Positions 33,286 through 42,199 of a stretch of 64,000 nt of DNA are shown piece after piece. The notes under the pieces were generated by a model that was not told where the DNA came from, ran no database searches, and saw nothing but the letters and a program-made list of their open reading frames with translations. A program made the translations under genes and the position numbers. Each line of letters begins with the position of its first letter. Position 1 is the stretch's first letter. Origin of the DNA: JAPPLB01 sp965218555. Its GTDB lineage: Bacteria > Acidobacteriota > Terriglobia > Bryobacterales > UBA6623. Where the stretch lies: assembly GCA_965218555.1 (NCBI GenBank), contig OZ244625.1, forward strand, positions 1,860,001-1,924,000. The letters are read 5' to 3'.

Positions 33286-33348
33286 AAAGCCCTTGCAGGG
33301 AGGAGGCGTTCCCGTGGTCCGTCGGGTTAAGGACCCTGCAAGGGCTTT
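33286..33348. terminator. Perfect 15-bp inverted repeat, probably a bidirectional terminator
   Basis: Arms AAAGCCCTTGCAGGG (33286-33300) and CCCTGCAAGGGCTTT (33334-33348) are separated by 33 bases. It lies between the small basic-protein gene on plus and the small membrane-protein frame on minus, with A and T runs at the outer edges as in a bidirectional terminator. The loop is long, so other roles are possible. Confidence 0.6.
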
Positions 33349-33364
33349 CGACTCGGCGAAAGAG

Positions 33365-33520
33365 TCACCGTGACCCGCCCGGCGTGTTCTGCCCCGAACG
33401 GCGGTTCGACGCCATGGCCCGCAGGATGACGCTCAGCAAGCCCCACTCGGCGACAAGCGCGAGAGTGAACGACGCGAAGACAACCAACGCGGCGGGGAGA
33501 ATGTGCTCGACCGGAATCAC
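33365..33520 (-). CDS. Possible small single-TM membrane protein (51 aa)
   Basis: GTG start at 33520, then IPVEHILPAALVVFASFTLA and LVAEWGLLSVIL, a convincing 25-30-residue membrane helix with a positively charged C-terminus (MASNRRSG). The codons look like the organism's normal usage. AAGGGC lies directly before the GTG, which is rather close. The frame is closed upstream by a stop 16 codons earlier, so no longer form exists. No family is recognised. Confidence 0.4.
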   Translation of the reverse strand: MIPVEHILPAALVVFASFTLALVAEWGLLSVILRAMASNRRSGQNTPGGSR

Positions 33521-33672
33521 GCCCTTCCAGGGGCAATCGGCGGGCCAAATGCCGATGGGCGGCTAAACTGTTGTTTTCAAGAGAGAAAGCGTCCCGGCTC
33601 GACATTTCGCCGGTGGGCACATATTACCCATCCGTCGCGGAAAACAGGTAGCATCTTCCGTTTGACGCCGCG

Positions 33673-33954
33673 ATGAAGCCCGCCCGCAGCACGCGCCGAT
33701 ACATCGTTCACGGCCGCGTACAGGGAGTCGGCTTCCGCTACTTCGCCGCGCGCGCCGCGCAAGGTCTCGGGCTCGGCGGGTACGTCAGGAACCGAGCGGA
33801 CGGCACGGTGGAAGTGTGCGCCCGCGGAAATCCCGATAGACTCGAAAGGCTGAAAGCATTGCTCGCACAGGGGCCCCGGTGGGCGAGAGTCGATCGCATC
33901 GAGGAATGCGAGGCGCCTCCCTGCGACGGCGCCGGCTTTCACATCACGTACTGA
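33673..33954 (+). CDS. acyP: Acylphosphatase
   Basis: 93 aa, the standard size. The first motif GRVQGVGFRYF contains the phosphate-binding loop and catalytic Arg. The second block GLGGYVRNRADGTVEVCARG contains the catalytic Asn and the second signature. It hydrolyses acyl phosphates such as carbamoyl phosphate. It lies 18 bases upstream of apt on the same strand. Confidence 0.95.
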   Translation: MKPARSTRRYIVHGRVQGVGFRYFAARAAQGLGLGGYVRNRADGTVEVCARGNPDRLERLKALLAQGPRWARVDRIEECEAPPCDGAGFHITY

Positions 33955-33972
33955 AAGGCAAGGTCACAACGG

Positions 33973-34530
33973 ATGTCCCCTATCGCCCCCGGCAACACGT
34001 CCGACCGCATCGAGGGTCTCAAGAGCCTGATCCGCGAGGTGCCCGATTTTCCCAAGCCCGGCATCCTGTTCTACGACATCACGACGCTTCTCAAGGACCC
34101 TGCCGGGCTCGCAACGCTGCTTGATGAAATGACCGCGCCGCACCACGACGATCGGCCCGACCTTGTTCTCGGGATCGAGGCTCGCGGGTTCGTGTTCGGC
34201 CCCGCGATGGCGGCTCGGCTGGGCTGCGGGTTCATCCCCGTGCGCAAACCGAAAAAGCTCCCGGCCGAGACGGTGAGCGTCACCTACGCGCTGGAGTACG
34301 GAGAGGACAGCATCGAGGCCCACAAGGACGCAATCCAGCCGGGCCAACGGGTTCTGATCGTCGACGATCTGCTTGCGACGGGAGGCACCGCCGCCGCTGC
34401 CTGCCAACTCGTCGAGAAGCTCGGGGGCGAAGTCGCCGCTCTCTGCTTCGCCGTCGAGCTGAACTTCCTGAACGGCCGGGCGAAGCTGCCCGGATACAAG
34501 ATTCATTCGCTGCTGCAATACGACGAATAG
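33973..34530 (+). CDS. apt: Adenine phosphoribosyltransferase
   Basis: 185 aa. The PRPP loop VLIVDDLLATGGTAAA lies near 125-140; the N-terminal block IREVPDFPKPGILFYDITTLL and IEARGFVFGPAMA are hallmarks of Apt. It converts adenine plus PRPP to AMP. ispE starts four bases after the stop and prs, the PRPP source, follows, so the cluster links PRPP supply and use. Confidence 0.97.
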   Translation: MSPIAPGNTSDRIEGLKSLIREVPDFPKPGILFYDITTLLKDPAGLATLLDEMTAPHHDDRPDLVLGIEARGFVFGPAMAARLGCGFIPVRKPKKLPAETVSVTYALEYGEDSIEAHKDAIQPGQRVLIVDDLLATGGTAAAACQLVEKLGGEVAALCFAVELNFLNGRAKLPGYKIHSLLQYDE

Positions 34531-34533
34531 GCG

Positions 34534-35466
34534 ATGCCGACACTGACGGGCCGCGCGCCGGCCAAGGTCAACCTGACTCTGCGCGTCTTGAATCAGCGTC
34601 CCGACGGATTCCACGAACTGCGAACCGTCTTGCAGACCATCGCCCTCGCCGACCGCCTGAAGGTAACGTACCGGCCGGGGGCACGGTCCCGAGTCGAGTT
34701 GAGCTGCAATCGACCGGAGTTGGCCGGAGGCGACAACCTCGCCGCACGCGCCGCGCGCCGATTGCTCGCGGCCGGGAAGTGGCAAGGGGCGGTCGAGATC
34801 CATCTCGAGAAGAAAATCCCGGCCGGCGCCGGGCTGGGGGGCGGTTCGAGCGACGCCGCGGCCGTGCTGCTTGCTCTCAGCAAGATGCTCCGCCCGCGGC
34901 CCTCGCCCGCGGCTTTATGCGAAGTGGCGGCGGAACTCGGCAGCGACGTACCGTTCTTCCTCGTTGGCGGTTGTTGCGTGGGCGTCGGCCGCGGCGAGGA
35001 GGTTTATCCACTGCCGGATCCGCCGCGCCGCTGGTTGGTCGTGCTGGCGCCGCATCAGCCGGTTTCGACCGCCCAAGCCTATGCGGCGCTCAGCAAGACC
35101 CGCCGCTCCGCATTGACACCGCAAGCGGCCCGGAATATCATAAATTCGTTCTACGCAAGTATTGGCGTGCCTCGGCGGAAAGCAGGTGCGCGCCGTTTCG
35201 CAGAAGCCCCTCCAGACCTTTTCGCAAACGATTTCGAAAAAGTAGTCTTCCGGCAGCACCCCGAGTTGGCGCTGTGGAAGGATCGTCTTGTGCGGAGCGG
35301 GGCGGATGCGGCGATGTTGTCGGGCAGCGGGTCGGCGATCTTCGGATTGTATGCGGAGCGAGGACGAGCCCAAGCAACCGCGGATACGTTGAGTGCGTTT
35401 CCCGGAAGCGTCTGGGTCGGCCCCTCGTTGAGCCGCCGCGCTTGCCAGACGGTCTGGGGGAATTGA
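34534..35466 (+). CDS. ispE: 4-diphosphocytidyl-2-C-methyl-D-erythritol kinase
   Basis: 310 aa GHMP kinase. KVNLTLRVLNQRPDGFHEL near the N-terminus, the ATP loop PAGAGLGGGSSDAAAVL near 95-110 and the C-terminal LSGSGSAIFGL are all present. It carries out the fourth committed step of the non-mevalonate isoprenoid pathway. ispE directly followed by prs is a common gene order in many bacteria. Confidence 0.96.
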   Translation: MPTLTGRAPAKVNLTLRVLNQRPDGFHELRTVLQTIALADRLKVTYRPGARSRVELSCNRPELAGGDNLAARAARRLLAAGKWQGAVEIHLEKKIPAGAGLGGGSSDAAAVLLALSKMLRPRPSPAALCEVAAELGSDVPFFLVGGCCVGVGRGEEVYPLPDPPRRWLVVLAPHQPVSTAQAYAALSKTRRSALTPQAARNIINSFYASIGVPRRKAGARRFAEAPPDLFANDFEKVVFRQHPELALWKDRLVRSGADAAMLSGSGSAIFGLYAERGRAQATADTLSAFPGSVWVGPSLSRRACQTVWGN

Positions 35467-35520
35467 TATCGCGTCGTTCGGGGAGTGTCGGCTTTCCGGC
35501 CGTGCGCCGATTTCAGAGCG

Positions 35521-36465
35521 ATGGATCGGACACGATTCAGGATTTTCTCGGGCTCGGCCAACCCGAAGCTGGCGGAGGACATCTGCGCCCGCTTGGGCGT
35601 GCCCATCTCGGAATGCTCGATCAAGAAGTTTTCCGATGGCGAGATCTGGCTGCAGATCAACGAGAATGTTCGGGGCGCCGATGTGTTCGTCGTCCAGTCG
35701 ACGTGTACGCCGGTCGAGCATCACTTGATGGAGCTGCTGCTCATGATGGATGCGCTCCGGCGAGCCTCGGCCAAGCGGATCACCGCCGTGTTGCCCTACT
35801 ACGGCTACGCCCGGCAGGACCGCAAAGACAAGCCGCGGGTACCGATCTCGGCGAAACTCGTTGCGAGTCTGATCGTGACTGCCGGAGCACACCGCGTCTT
35901 GAGCCTGGACTTGCACGCGGCCCAGATCCAAGGCTTCTTCGATATCCCCGTCGATCATCTTTTCGCGGCGCCGGTCATGGTCGACTACATCAAGACATTG
36001 CAACTCGAGAACCCGACCATCGTGTCGCCGGATCCCGGCGGCGTCGAGAGGGCGCGAGCCTTCGCCAAACACCTCGACGCCCAACTCGCGATCATCGACA
36101 AGCGCCGCGAGCAGGCCAACGTAGCGGAAGTGATGCATGTAATCGGCGATGTTGAAGGCCGCACCTGTATGATCGTTGATGACATGGTCGATACGGCCGG
36201 CACGCTCGTGAATGCTGCGCAAGCACTGCTTGACCACGGCGCAACGGCCGTTTACGGCTGCTGTACGCACGCCGTGCTGTCAGGTCCGGCGCTGGACAAC
36301 ATCGAGCGTTCGCCGCTGGCCGAGCTGGTCGTCGGCGATTCCATCCCCCTGCAACAGCGCGCGCGCGAGTGCGGCCGCATCAAGCAATTGAGCGTCGCGC
36401 CCCTGCTGGCGCAGGCGATCGAATCGATACACGAGGAGACTTCAATCAGTCGACTTTTTGTCTGA
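35521..36465 (+). CDS. prs: Ribose-phosphate pyrophosphokinase
   Basis: 314 aa from ATG 35521 (MDRTRFRIFSGSANPKLAE). The flexible-loop and catalytic block YGYARQDRKDKPRVPISAK, LDLHAAQIQGFFDIPVDHL, and the PRPP-binding loop CMIVDDMVDTAGT are all conserved. It makes PRPP from ribose-5-P and ATP. A frame extension to 35485 has no start signal. rplY follows after 82 bases. Confidence 0.97.
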   Translation: MDRTRFRIFSGSANPKLAEDICARLGVPISECSIKKFSDGEIWLQINENVRGADVFVVQSTCTPVEHHLMELLLMMDALRRASAKRITAVLPYYGYARQDRKDKPRVPISAKLVASLIVTAGAHRVLSLDLHAAQIQGFFDIPVDHLFAAPVMVDYIKTLQLENPTIVSPDPGGVERARAFAKHLDAQLAIIDKRREQANVAEVMHVIGDVEGRTCMIVDDMVDTAGTLVNAAQALLDHGATAVYGCCTHAVLSGPALDNIERSPLAELVVGDSIPLQQRARECGRIKQLSVAPLLAQAIESIHEETSISRLFV

Positions 36466-36547
36466 AGAGCCGCCGGCGCGCCAGACCGCGCCGCCCGTGA
36501 CCCAACCGCACTCGACGGGCGGCCGCCGACGGACGAAGGAGAGAACG

Positions 36548-37195
36548 ATGCAACAGCAGTTGGACATGGCGGCACAGCCTCGGGACGAACGAGGCAAGAA
36601 CGCCGCTCGGCGCTTGCGCGCGTCCGGCAAAGTGCCCGCCGTCTTGTACGGCCTCGGGAAGGATTCCGTCGCCGTCTCGCTGGATGGCAAGGAAATCACG
36701 CGGCTTCTGCAGTCGCCGTCCGGCCACAACCAGATTCTGAATCTCAAAGTCAGCGGCGGCGAGACGGCCCCCGCCATGGCCTCCGACTGGCAAGTCGACC
36801 CGGTCCGCGGCAACTTGCTGCATGTCGACATGCGCCGCGTCGACCTGAGCAAGCCGGTCGAGGTCAACGTGTCGATCGATATCGTCGGAGTTTCCCAGGG
36901 TACCCGCGAGCAGGGCGGACACGATGAAGTCGTAAACCGCGCGGTCTCCGTGCGCGCCTTGCCGCTCGATGTGCCGGAAAAAATCGAGATCGATGTGACG
37001 ACCATGGCCTTGGGTGACTCCATTCGGGTGGAGAACCTGCCGGTGTCTGACAAATACTCCTTTCTCGGCAGACCCGACATGCTGCTGGTGCACTGTGTGT
37101 CGCCCAAGGTTGTCGAGGAAGACAAGCCCGAGGAAGAAATCGTCGAAGGCGAAGACGCCGAGACAGCCGACGCCGAGAAGGGCCCGGAGGAGTAG
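36548..37195 (+). CDS. rplY: Ribosomal protein bL25 (TL5/CTC form)
   Basis: 215 aa, the long form with the N-terminal 5S-RNA-binding domain (about 1-95: GKNAARRLRASGKVPAVLYG) and the C-terminal TL5 domain (about 100-185), ending in an acidic tail (EEDKPEEEIVEGEDAE). ATG 36548 is preceded by GAAGGAGAG, which decides the start. It begins the rplY-pth-rpsF-rpsR-rplI run. Confidence 0.96.
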   Translation: MQQQLDMAAQPRDERGKNAARRLRASGKVPAVLYGLGKDSVAVSLDGKEITRLLQSPSGHNQILNLKVSGGETAPAMASDWQVDPVRGNLLHVDMRRVDLSKPVEVNVSIDIVGVSQGTREQGGHDEVVNRAVSVRALPLDVPEKIEIDVTTMALGDSIRVENLPVSDKYSFLGRPDMLLVHCVSPKVVEEDKPEEEIVEGEDAETADAEKGPEE

Positions 37196-37216
37196 GGTCC
37201 TCGATGACTGCTTCTT

Positions 37217-37882
37217 ATGGGCGCTCTACGACGAGTGTGGTCGCGCATCGCCGGACCGGCGCGTCCGAGTCCGCGCGAATCGGGTCCTGTCTCTCGCCTG
37301 ATTATCGGGCTCGGCAACCCCGGAAACCGTTACGAGGCGACACCGCACAACCTGGGGTTCCTGACTCTCGATCGTTTGGCCGAGCAAGAGGGCATTCGGT
37401 TCGGATGGAGGGAAGCGGACGCCCGCGTCGGGCGCGGCGAGCTGGGCGGTCAAGCGGTTCTGCTGGCCAAACCCCTCTCGTACATGAATCGCAGCGGCGG
37501 CCCGGTCAAAGCGCTGCTGCGAAACTATGCATTGGAGCCGCATGACCTGCTGGTGGTCTATGACGAATTGGCGCTGCCTTGGACGCAACTCCGTATTCGT
37601 GAACGGGGCTCCGCCGCCGGACATAAGGGAGTCCAATCGATCATCGAAGCCGTCGGCACAGAGGAGTTCATCCGGGTTCGGATGGGCATTCAACCCGGCC
37701 ATCCCGTCTCGGACGGGGCGGCCTTCGTGCTGCGACCGTTTCGCCGTAAAGAACTGGAGGAAGTAGCTGAGTTTGCAGGACGCGCGGCGGACGCCGTTCG
37801 TCTGATCCTAACCGAGGGCGCCGCTCAGGCCATGTCGGCGCACAACCGACGCGCCCCGGGAGTTGATACCGAGGAAGCATGA
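37217..37882 (+). CDS. pth: Peptidyl-tRNA hydrolase
   Basis: 221 aa. LIIGLGNPGNRYEATPHNLG contains the catalytic His, with FLTLDRLAEQ, KPLSYMNRSGGPV, and DELALPWTQLRIRERGSAAGHKG all recognisable. It releases tRNA from prematurely dropped peptidyl-tRNA. The first 25 residues are an unusual leader before the domain; a GTG nearer the domain could be the true start. It overlaps rpsF by four bases. Confidence 0.96.
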   Translation: MGALRRVWSRIAGPARPSPRESGPVSRLIIGLGNPGNRYEATPHNLGFLTLDRLAEQEGIRFGWREADARVGRGELGGQAVLLAKPLSYMNRSGGPVKALLRNYALEPHDLLVVYDELALPWTQLRIRERGSAAGHKGVQSIIEAVGTEEFIRVRMGIQPGHPVSDGAAFVLRPFRRKELEEVAEFAGRAADAVRLILTEGAAQAMSAHNRRAPGVDTEEA

Positions 37883-38340
37883 GAATCTATGAGTTGATTT
37901 TTATCCTGAAACCGAACCTGCTTGACGAAGAGACCGATACCACCATTGCGCAGTTCACCAAAGCCATTGAAGCGGGCGGCGGCTCGATCGACAAAGTTGA
38001 CCGCTGGGGCAAGCGCCGTCTTGCTTACGAAGTGCAGCATCAGACCGAAGGTTATTACGTTTTGGTGCAGTACTCGGTGACGGAGGACCACGGCCTCACC
38101 AAAGAAATCGAGCGCCGCCTGGGCGTCGCCGATGCCGTCATCAAATACATGACGGTTCGAATCGACGAAGACCTGCAACGGATTGCGAAGCTGAAGAAGA
38201 AGCGTGAAAAGCGGGCCGCCAACAGGCCCCCGACGGCTGCCGCCGAAGCCCGTCCGAAACCCCGGCCCGCGGCCACGACTCCGGGAGCGCCCGAAGCCCC
38301 GGCTTCTGCTCCGGCCGCTCCGGAAGGAGCAGGCTCGTAG
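37879..38340 (+). CDS. rpsF: Ribosomal protein bS6
   Basis: 153 aa. The S6 core occupies about 1-100 (MRIYELIFILKPNLLDEE, WGKRRLAYEVQHQTEGYYV). It is followed by an Ala/Pro-rich tail of about 45 residues (PAATTPGAPEAPASAPAAPE), longer than usual. It forms a heterodimer with bS18, encoded next. The ATG overlaps the pth stop. Confidence 0.96.
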   Translation: MRIYELIFILKPNLLDEETDTTIAQFTKAIEAGGGSIDKVDRWGKRRLAYEVQHQTEGYYVLVQYSVTEDHGLTKEIERRLGVADAVIKYMTVRIDEDLQRIAKLKKKREKRAANRPPTAAAEARPKPRPAATTPGAPEAPASAPAAPEGAGS

Positions 38341-38358
38341 CCTAGAATAGGAAAAACA

Positions 38359-38886
38359 ATGGCCGAAAACGAAACAACTACGAAAGCGCCGGAGGCCGGC
38401 GCGCAGGCAGCTTCCCCTGCATCGAATCCGCAAGAATCGCGTAAGACCCCTTCGGCGCCTCGGGCGCAGAGCAGGCCACCATCCCGGGGTCCGGGCGGCC
38501 GTGGTCCCGGTGGAAGGGGTGGTTCTCGGGGGCAGGGCGGCGGGCGCCGTTTCTTCCGGCGCCGCAAGGTCGACTACTTCAGCGTCAACAAGATCGACGA
38601 CATCAATTACAAAGATGCCGACACCTTGCGCCAATTCATCGGCGATCGCGGCAAGATCCTGCCGCGCGGTCACACCGGGCTCAGCTCCCGGCATCAGCGG
38701 CTGCTGAAGCGCGCGATCAAGCGCGCGCGCAATATCGCCTTACTACCCTTTGCCGGGCCGGCCAAGCCGGCCGCCAGTGGACGTCCCATGATGCGGCCGC
38801 GTCCCGGCCGGGTGGGTGACCGACCGCTCCCCATTGACCGACCGGCTCCTGTGGAAGGGGCCGCAAAAACCGAGGGCGCGTCATGA
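38359..38886 (+). CDS. rpsR: Ribosomal protein bS18 with long extensions
   Basis: 175 aa, about twice the usual bS18 length. The core sits at about 70-135 (RRRKVDYFSVNKIDDINYKD, DRGKILPRGHTGLSSRHQRL). A 65-residue N-terminal extension is rich in Gly, Arg, Pro and Ala (GGRGPGGRGGSRGQGGGRR), and a Pro/Arg-rich tail of about 40 residues follows. Such extended bS18 forms occur in some lineages. Stop overlaps rplI (ATGA). Confidence 0.95.
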   Translation: MAENETTTKAPEAGAQAASPASNPQESRKTPSAPRAQSRPPSRGPGGRGPGGRGGSRGQGGGRRFFRRRKVDYFSVNKIDDINYKDADTLRQFIGDRGKILPRGHTGLSSRHQRLLKRAIKRARNIALLPFAGPAKPAASGRPMMRPRPGRVGDRPLPIDRPAPVEGAAKTEGAS

Positions 38887-39464
38887 TGGAGGTCATCCTC
38901 AAGCAAGAAATCCGCAAGTTGGGCGGCAAGGGCGACGTGGTTCGCGTCGCCAACGGCTATGCGCGCAACTTTCTGTTTCCCAAGCAGATGGCCCTGCCCG
39001 CCACGGCCGCGAACAAAAAGCAAATCGACGAGATGCGGGCCGCCGCCGACCGGGAAGCGGCGCGCCTGCGCGGTGACGCCGCCAAACTGGCCGAACAACT
39101 CCAGGCACTCACGATCGAGATCACGGCGCGCGCCGGAGATTCGGATCAGCTCTTCGGGTCCGTTACTTCACGCGATATCGCCGCCGAACTCGAAACCAAG
39201 GGGTACACCATCGACCGCCACAAGATCCTCGCCGCCAAGCCCATTCGCATGGTGGGCGAGCATGTGGTCTCGGTTCACCTTCATCGCGACGTCAACGTGC
39301 CGCTGACCGTAAATGTGCTCTCAGAAGGACGCGAGGAAGAGGAAACCCAAGAAGCCGCTGCCGAAGAAAGTGAAGTGGTCGAGGCCGCGGCGGAAACATC
39401 GGAAGAGTCGTCCTCCGAAGCAACCTCCGATCAATCGGCCGTCACCGAAGCGAAAGAAGAATAG
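38883..39464 (+). CDS. rplI: Ribosomal protein bL9
   Basis: 193 aa. The N-terminal 23S-binding domain (MEVILKQEIRKLGGKGDVV, RVANGYARNFLFPKQMA), the long connecting helix and the C-terminal domain (SVTSRDIAAELETKGYTIDR) are present, with an acidic tail of about 40 residues rich in Glu and Ser. Two adjacent ATG codons (38883, 38886) are possible starts. The stop directly abuts the next gene's ATG. Confidence 0.96.
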   Translation: MMEVILKQEIRKLGGKGDVVRVANGYARNFLFPKQMALPATAANKKQIDEMRAAADREAARLRGDAAKLAEQLQALTIEITARAGDSDQLFGSVTSRDIAAELETKGYTIDRHKILAAKPIRMVGEHVVSVHLHRDVNVPLTVNVLSEGREEEETQEAAAEESEVVEAAAETSEESSSEATSDQSAVTEAKEE

Positions 39465-40217
39465 ATGTTCTTCGATCTGGCGGGACAGACGGCGATCGTT
39501 ACCGGCGCGGCTCAGGGCATCGGCGAAGGCATCGCCAAGCGCCTTGCCCAGGCCGGTGCGCGGGTCGCGGTCGCCGACCGCAACACCGCGACGGCGGAAG
39601 CGTCAGCCGGCCGCATCAACAGCATCGGCGCGCAGGCATTTTCGGTCAGCGTCGACGTCACCAGCCCGTCTTCGATCGAAGCCATGGTCGAACAGGTCCT
39701 GGCGAAGACGGGGCGCATCGACATCCTCGTCAACAACGCCGGCATCGCCGGCAAGGCGGCTCCGGTTTGGGATCAGAGCGATGACGATTGGCAAAGCGTC
39801 ATCGACATCAATCTGACCGGTGTATTTCAGTGCTGTCGGGCGGCCATCGGACACATGCGCGCTCGCGATTACGGGCGCATCGTCAATATCGCCTCGGTCG
39901 CCGGCAAGGACGGCAACCCGAACATGTCGGCCTACTCCGCCTCGAAGGCGGGCGTCATCGCCTTGACGAAATCCCTCGGGAAAGAGGTCGCCGAGAACAA
40001 TATCTGTGTCAACGCCGTCACCCCCGCAGTGATCCGCACCCCGATCCTCGAACAGCTCACCCCCGAGCAAGTCGACTACATGACCAGTCGCATCCCTCGC
40101 CGCCGTACCGGAAAGATCGAAGAAGTCGCCGCCGTCGTGCACTTCCTCGCCAGCCCCGACTGCTCGTTCGTCACCGGCCAAACCTACGACGTCAGCGGCG
40201 GAAGATCGACGTACTAG
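39465..40217 (+). CDS. SDR-family oxidoreductase (FabG-like)
   Basis: 250 aa classical short-chain dehydrogenase. The NAD(P) loop TGAAQGIG is at 13-20, NNAG near 90, and the catalytic triad S144, Y157, K161 (SAYSASK) is visible. It ends SGGRSTY. Asp at 38 after the second strand (VAVADRN) favours NAD over NADP. Substrate unknown. The ATG follows the rplI stop without a gap, and a palindromic repeat follows its stop. Confidence 0.9.
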   Translation: MFFDLAGQTAIVTGAAQGIGEGIAKRLAQAGARVAVADRNTATAEASAGRINSIGAQAFSVSVDVTSPSSIEAMVEQVLAKTGRIDILVNNAGIAGKAAPVWDQSDDDWQSVIDINLTGVFQCCRAAIGHMRARDYGRIVNIASVAGKDGNPNMSAYSASKAGVIALTKSLGKEVAENNICVNAVTPAVIRTPILEQLTPEQVDYMTSRIPRRRTGKIEEVAAVVHFLASPDCSFVTGQTYDVSGGRSTY

Positions 40218-40252
40218 CCTGTTTCTCCCGCCGTGCGGCGAGAAAGGCAAGC
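40217..40252. repeat. Intergenic palindromic repeat, copy 1
   Basis: GCCTGTTTCTCCCGCCGTGC followed by GGCGAGAAAGGCAAGC forms a hairpin with TTTCTC/GAGAAA arms. It shares its core and its right-hand AAGC with the copies at 43471, 43733, 56713 and 62250. It sits directly after a stop codon. Confidence 0.6.
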
Positions 40253-40308
40253 TCATATCCGGTAACGCCACCCGCAATACTCCTGATCCCTTGTGCTACC
40301 GTGGCGAA

Positions 40309-41271
40309 ATGCAAGCGATGCCCGCTGCGCCCGCGGTCGAAGTCAGCAGCCTGGTCTTCCGCTATGGGGAACGAACCGCCCTCGACAAGGTCAGCTTCTC
40401 TGTCGAACAAGGCGAAATCTTCGGTCTTCTCGGGCCGAACGGTGGGGGCAAAACGACGCTGTTTCGCATCCTGTCCACGCTCCTTACCCCTGCGGAGGGC
40501 TCGGCCCGCGTGTCGAGTTTCGACGTTTCTCGGCAACCCCTCGCCGTCAGAAAGACCATCGGCGTCGTATTCCAGAACCAAAGCCTCGACCGCAGGCTCA
40601 CCGCCTCGGAGAATCTGATCCACCAGGGTCATCTCTACGGATTGCGCGGCGAGGCGCTGCAAAACCGCATCAACTCGCTTCTTGAACGTCTGGGTCTCGA
40701 AGACCGCCGTAACGACGCCGTTGATACCCTCTCGGGCGGCCTGAAAAGGCGTGTCGAGCTGGCGAAGGGTTTGATCCACAATCCCGAACTGCTGTTGCTC
40801 GACGAGCCCAGCACGGGCGTCGACCCGGGAGCGCGTCTCGACTTCTGGGAATACATCCAACTGCTGCGGCGGCAAGAGGGCATCACGGTGCTGTTAACGA
40901 CTCACTTGCTCGAGGAGGCCGACAAGTGCGATCGATTGGCGATCCTCGACAAGGGCCGGCTGGTCGCGGAGGGCACTCCCAGGGAGCTGAAGGAGCAGAT
41001 CGGCGGCGACGTCGTCGTCATCCTGAGTTCGCGGGACAGCCATAAGCTGTCGAGCGACATCTCGCAACAATTCGACCTCGAACCGACGATCGTCAACGGG
41101 AGCGTCCGCTTCGAGCACCCGCAAGGCGCCGAGCTCGTCGCTCGGCTGATGCAGGCCTTGCCGGAGCAGATCGATTCCGTCATGGTCTCTCACCCGACTC
41201 TGGAGGACTTCTTTATCCGTGTGACCGGCCACCGCTTCGGAGAGGGGGATCCGGCCGGCGATCAGGCATAA
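40309..41271 (+). CDS. ABC transporter ATP-binding protein (ABC-2 type, drug/CcmA-like)
   Basis: About 320 aa. Walker A GPNGGGKTT near 42, Q-loop VVFQNQSLDRRLTASEN, signature LSGGLKRRVELA, and Walker B LLLLDEPSTGVDPGAR are followed by a C-terminal extension typical of ABC-2 exporters. A TTG 40291 and ATG 40318 are alternative starts. It pairs with the permease downstream. In Acidobacteria such pairs followed by a DUF420 gene often accompany cytochrome oxidase assembly genes, which are not seen here. Confidence 0.92.
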   Translation: MQAMPAAPAVEVSSLVFRYGERTALDKVSFSVEQGEIFGLLGPNGGGKTTLFRILSTLLTPAEGSARVSSFDVSRQPLAVRKTIGVVFQNQSLDRRLTASENLIHQGHLYGLRGEALQNRINSLLERLGLEDRRNDAVDTLSGGLKRRVELAKGLIHNPELLLLDEPSTGVDPGARLDFWEYIQLLRRQEGITVLLTTHLLEEADKCDRLAILDKGRLVAEGTPRELKEQIGGDVVVILSSRDSHKLSSDISQQFDLEPTIVNGSVRFEHPQGAELVARLMQALPEQIDSVMVSHPTLEDFFIRVTGHRFGEGDPAGDQA

Positions 41272-41307
41272 TGAGCCTTGAGGACGACATAGCCGACCCC
41301 GTCTCGC

Positions 41308-42174
41308 ATGGCTCATCCGCCTTCCAAAGTGCTTCCCGATCAGGTCACGGCTGTCCCGCTGCCGGCCGTTTCGACCGGTGCGCCCACGACCCGGCCGAGC
41401 TTTCTGCTCAGCATGAGCACGCTCTGGTGGCGCGAGATCCGTAGCTTCTACCGTCAAAGAAGCCGCGTCATCGGAGTATTGGCTACTCCGCTGGTGTTCT
41501 GGCTCCTGCTCGGCTCGGGCTTCGGCACCTCCCTGAGGACCTCCGCCGGGGGTGAAAATTACCTCCAGTTTTTCTACCCCGGCACCGTCGCCCTGGTAGT
41601 GCTGTTCACGGCCATCTTCTCGAACATCTCGATCATCGAAGACCGCCGGGAGGGCTTTCTGCTCTCGGTCCTGGTGGCTCCGGTCTCGCGTTGGGCGCTG
41701 GTGTTGGGCAAGGTGACGGGCGCCACGACCATCGGCGTGTTGCAAGGGCTGCTGTTTCTGCCGCTGGCCCCCCTGATGGGCATCGCCGTATCGCCGGAGC
41801 GTATCCCCGCCATTCTGGCGGTGCTGCTCGTTCTCTCGTTCGGCCTGACGGGCCTGGGCTTCTTCTTCGCCTGGTGGCTCAACTCCGTGCAGGGCTTTCA
41901 CTCGGTAATGAACATCGTCCTGATGCCGATGTGGATGCTTTCCGGAGCCGTTTTCCCTGCCGACGGCGCCGCCGGCTGGGTGAAATGGGTCATGTCCTTC
42001 AACCCGCTGACGTACGGAATCACCGCCTTTCGCCACTACCTCGCGCCGGCCGGCGTTCAGGTCCCCGGACCGTCCATCGAAACCTGCTGGGCGGTGACTC
42101 TCGTCTTTGGCGCGCTCACTCTTGCGGCTGCCTTCTACCAAGCCGGCCGATCATCCCCGGAAGGCTTGGCGTAG
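41308..42174 (+). CDS. ABC-2 type transporter permease
   Basis: 288 aa with about six membrane segments (for example VIGVLATPLVFWLLLGSGFG, GTVALVVLFTAIFSNISIIE, VLMPMWMLSGAVFP), the ABC-2 pattern, and DRREGFLLSVLVAPVSR between the helices. The N-terminal 35 residues are polar. It forms the membrane half of the exporter with the ATPase gene 36 bases upstream. Substrate unknown. Confidence 0.9.
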   Translation: MAHPPSKVLPDQVTAVPLPAVSTGAPTTRPSFLLSMSTLWWREIRSFYRQRSRVIGVLATPLVFWLLLGSGFGTSLRTSAGGENYLQFFYPGTVALVVLFTAIFSNISIIEDRREGFLLSVLVAPVSRWALVLGKVTGATTIGVLQGLLFLPLAPLMGIAVSPERIPAILAVLLVLSFGLTGLGFFFAWWLNSVQGFHSVMNIVLMPMWMLSGAVFPADGAAGWVKWVMSFNPLTYGITAFRHYLAPAGVQVPGPSIETCWAVTLVFGALTLAAAFYQAGRSSPEGLA

Positions 42175-42199
42175 ACGCCCCGAGATCAACGGCTCATCG

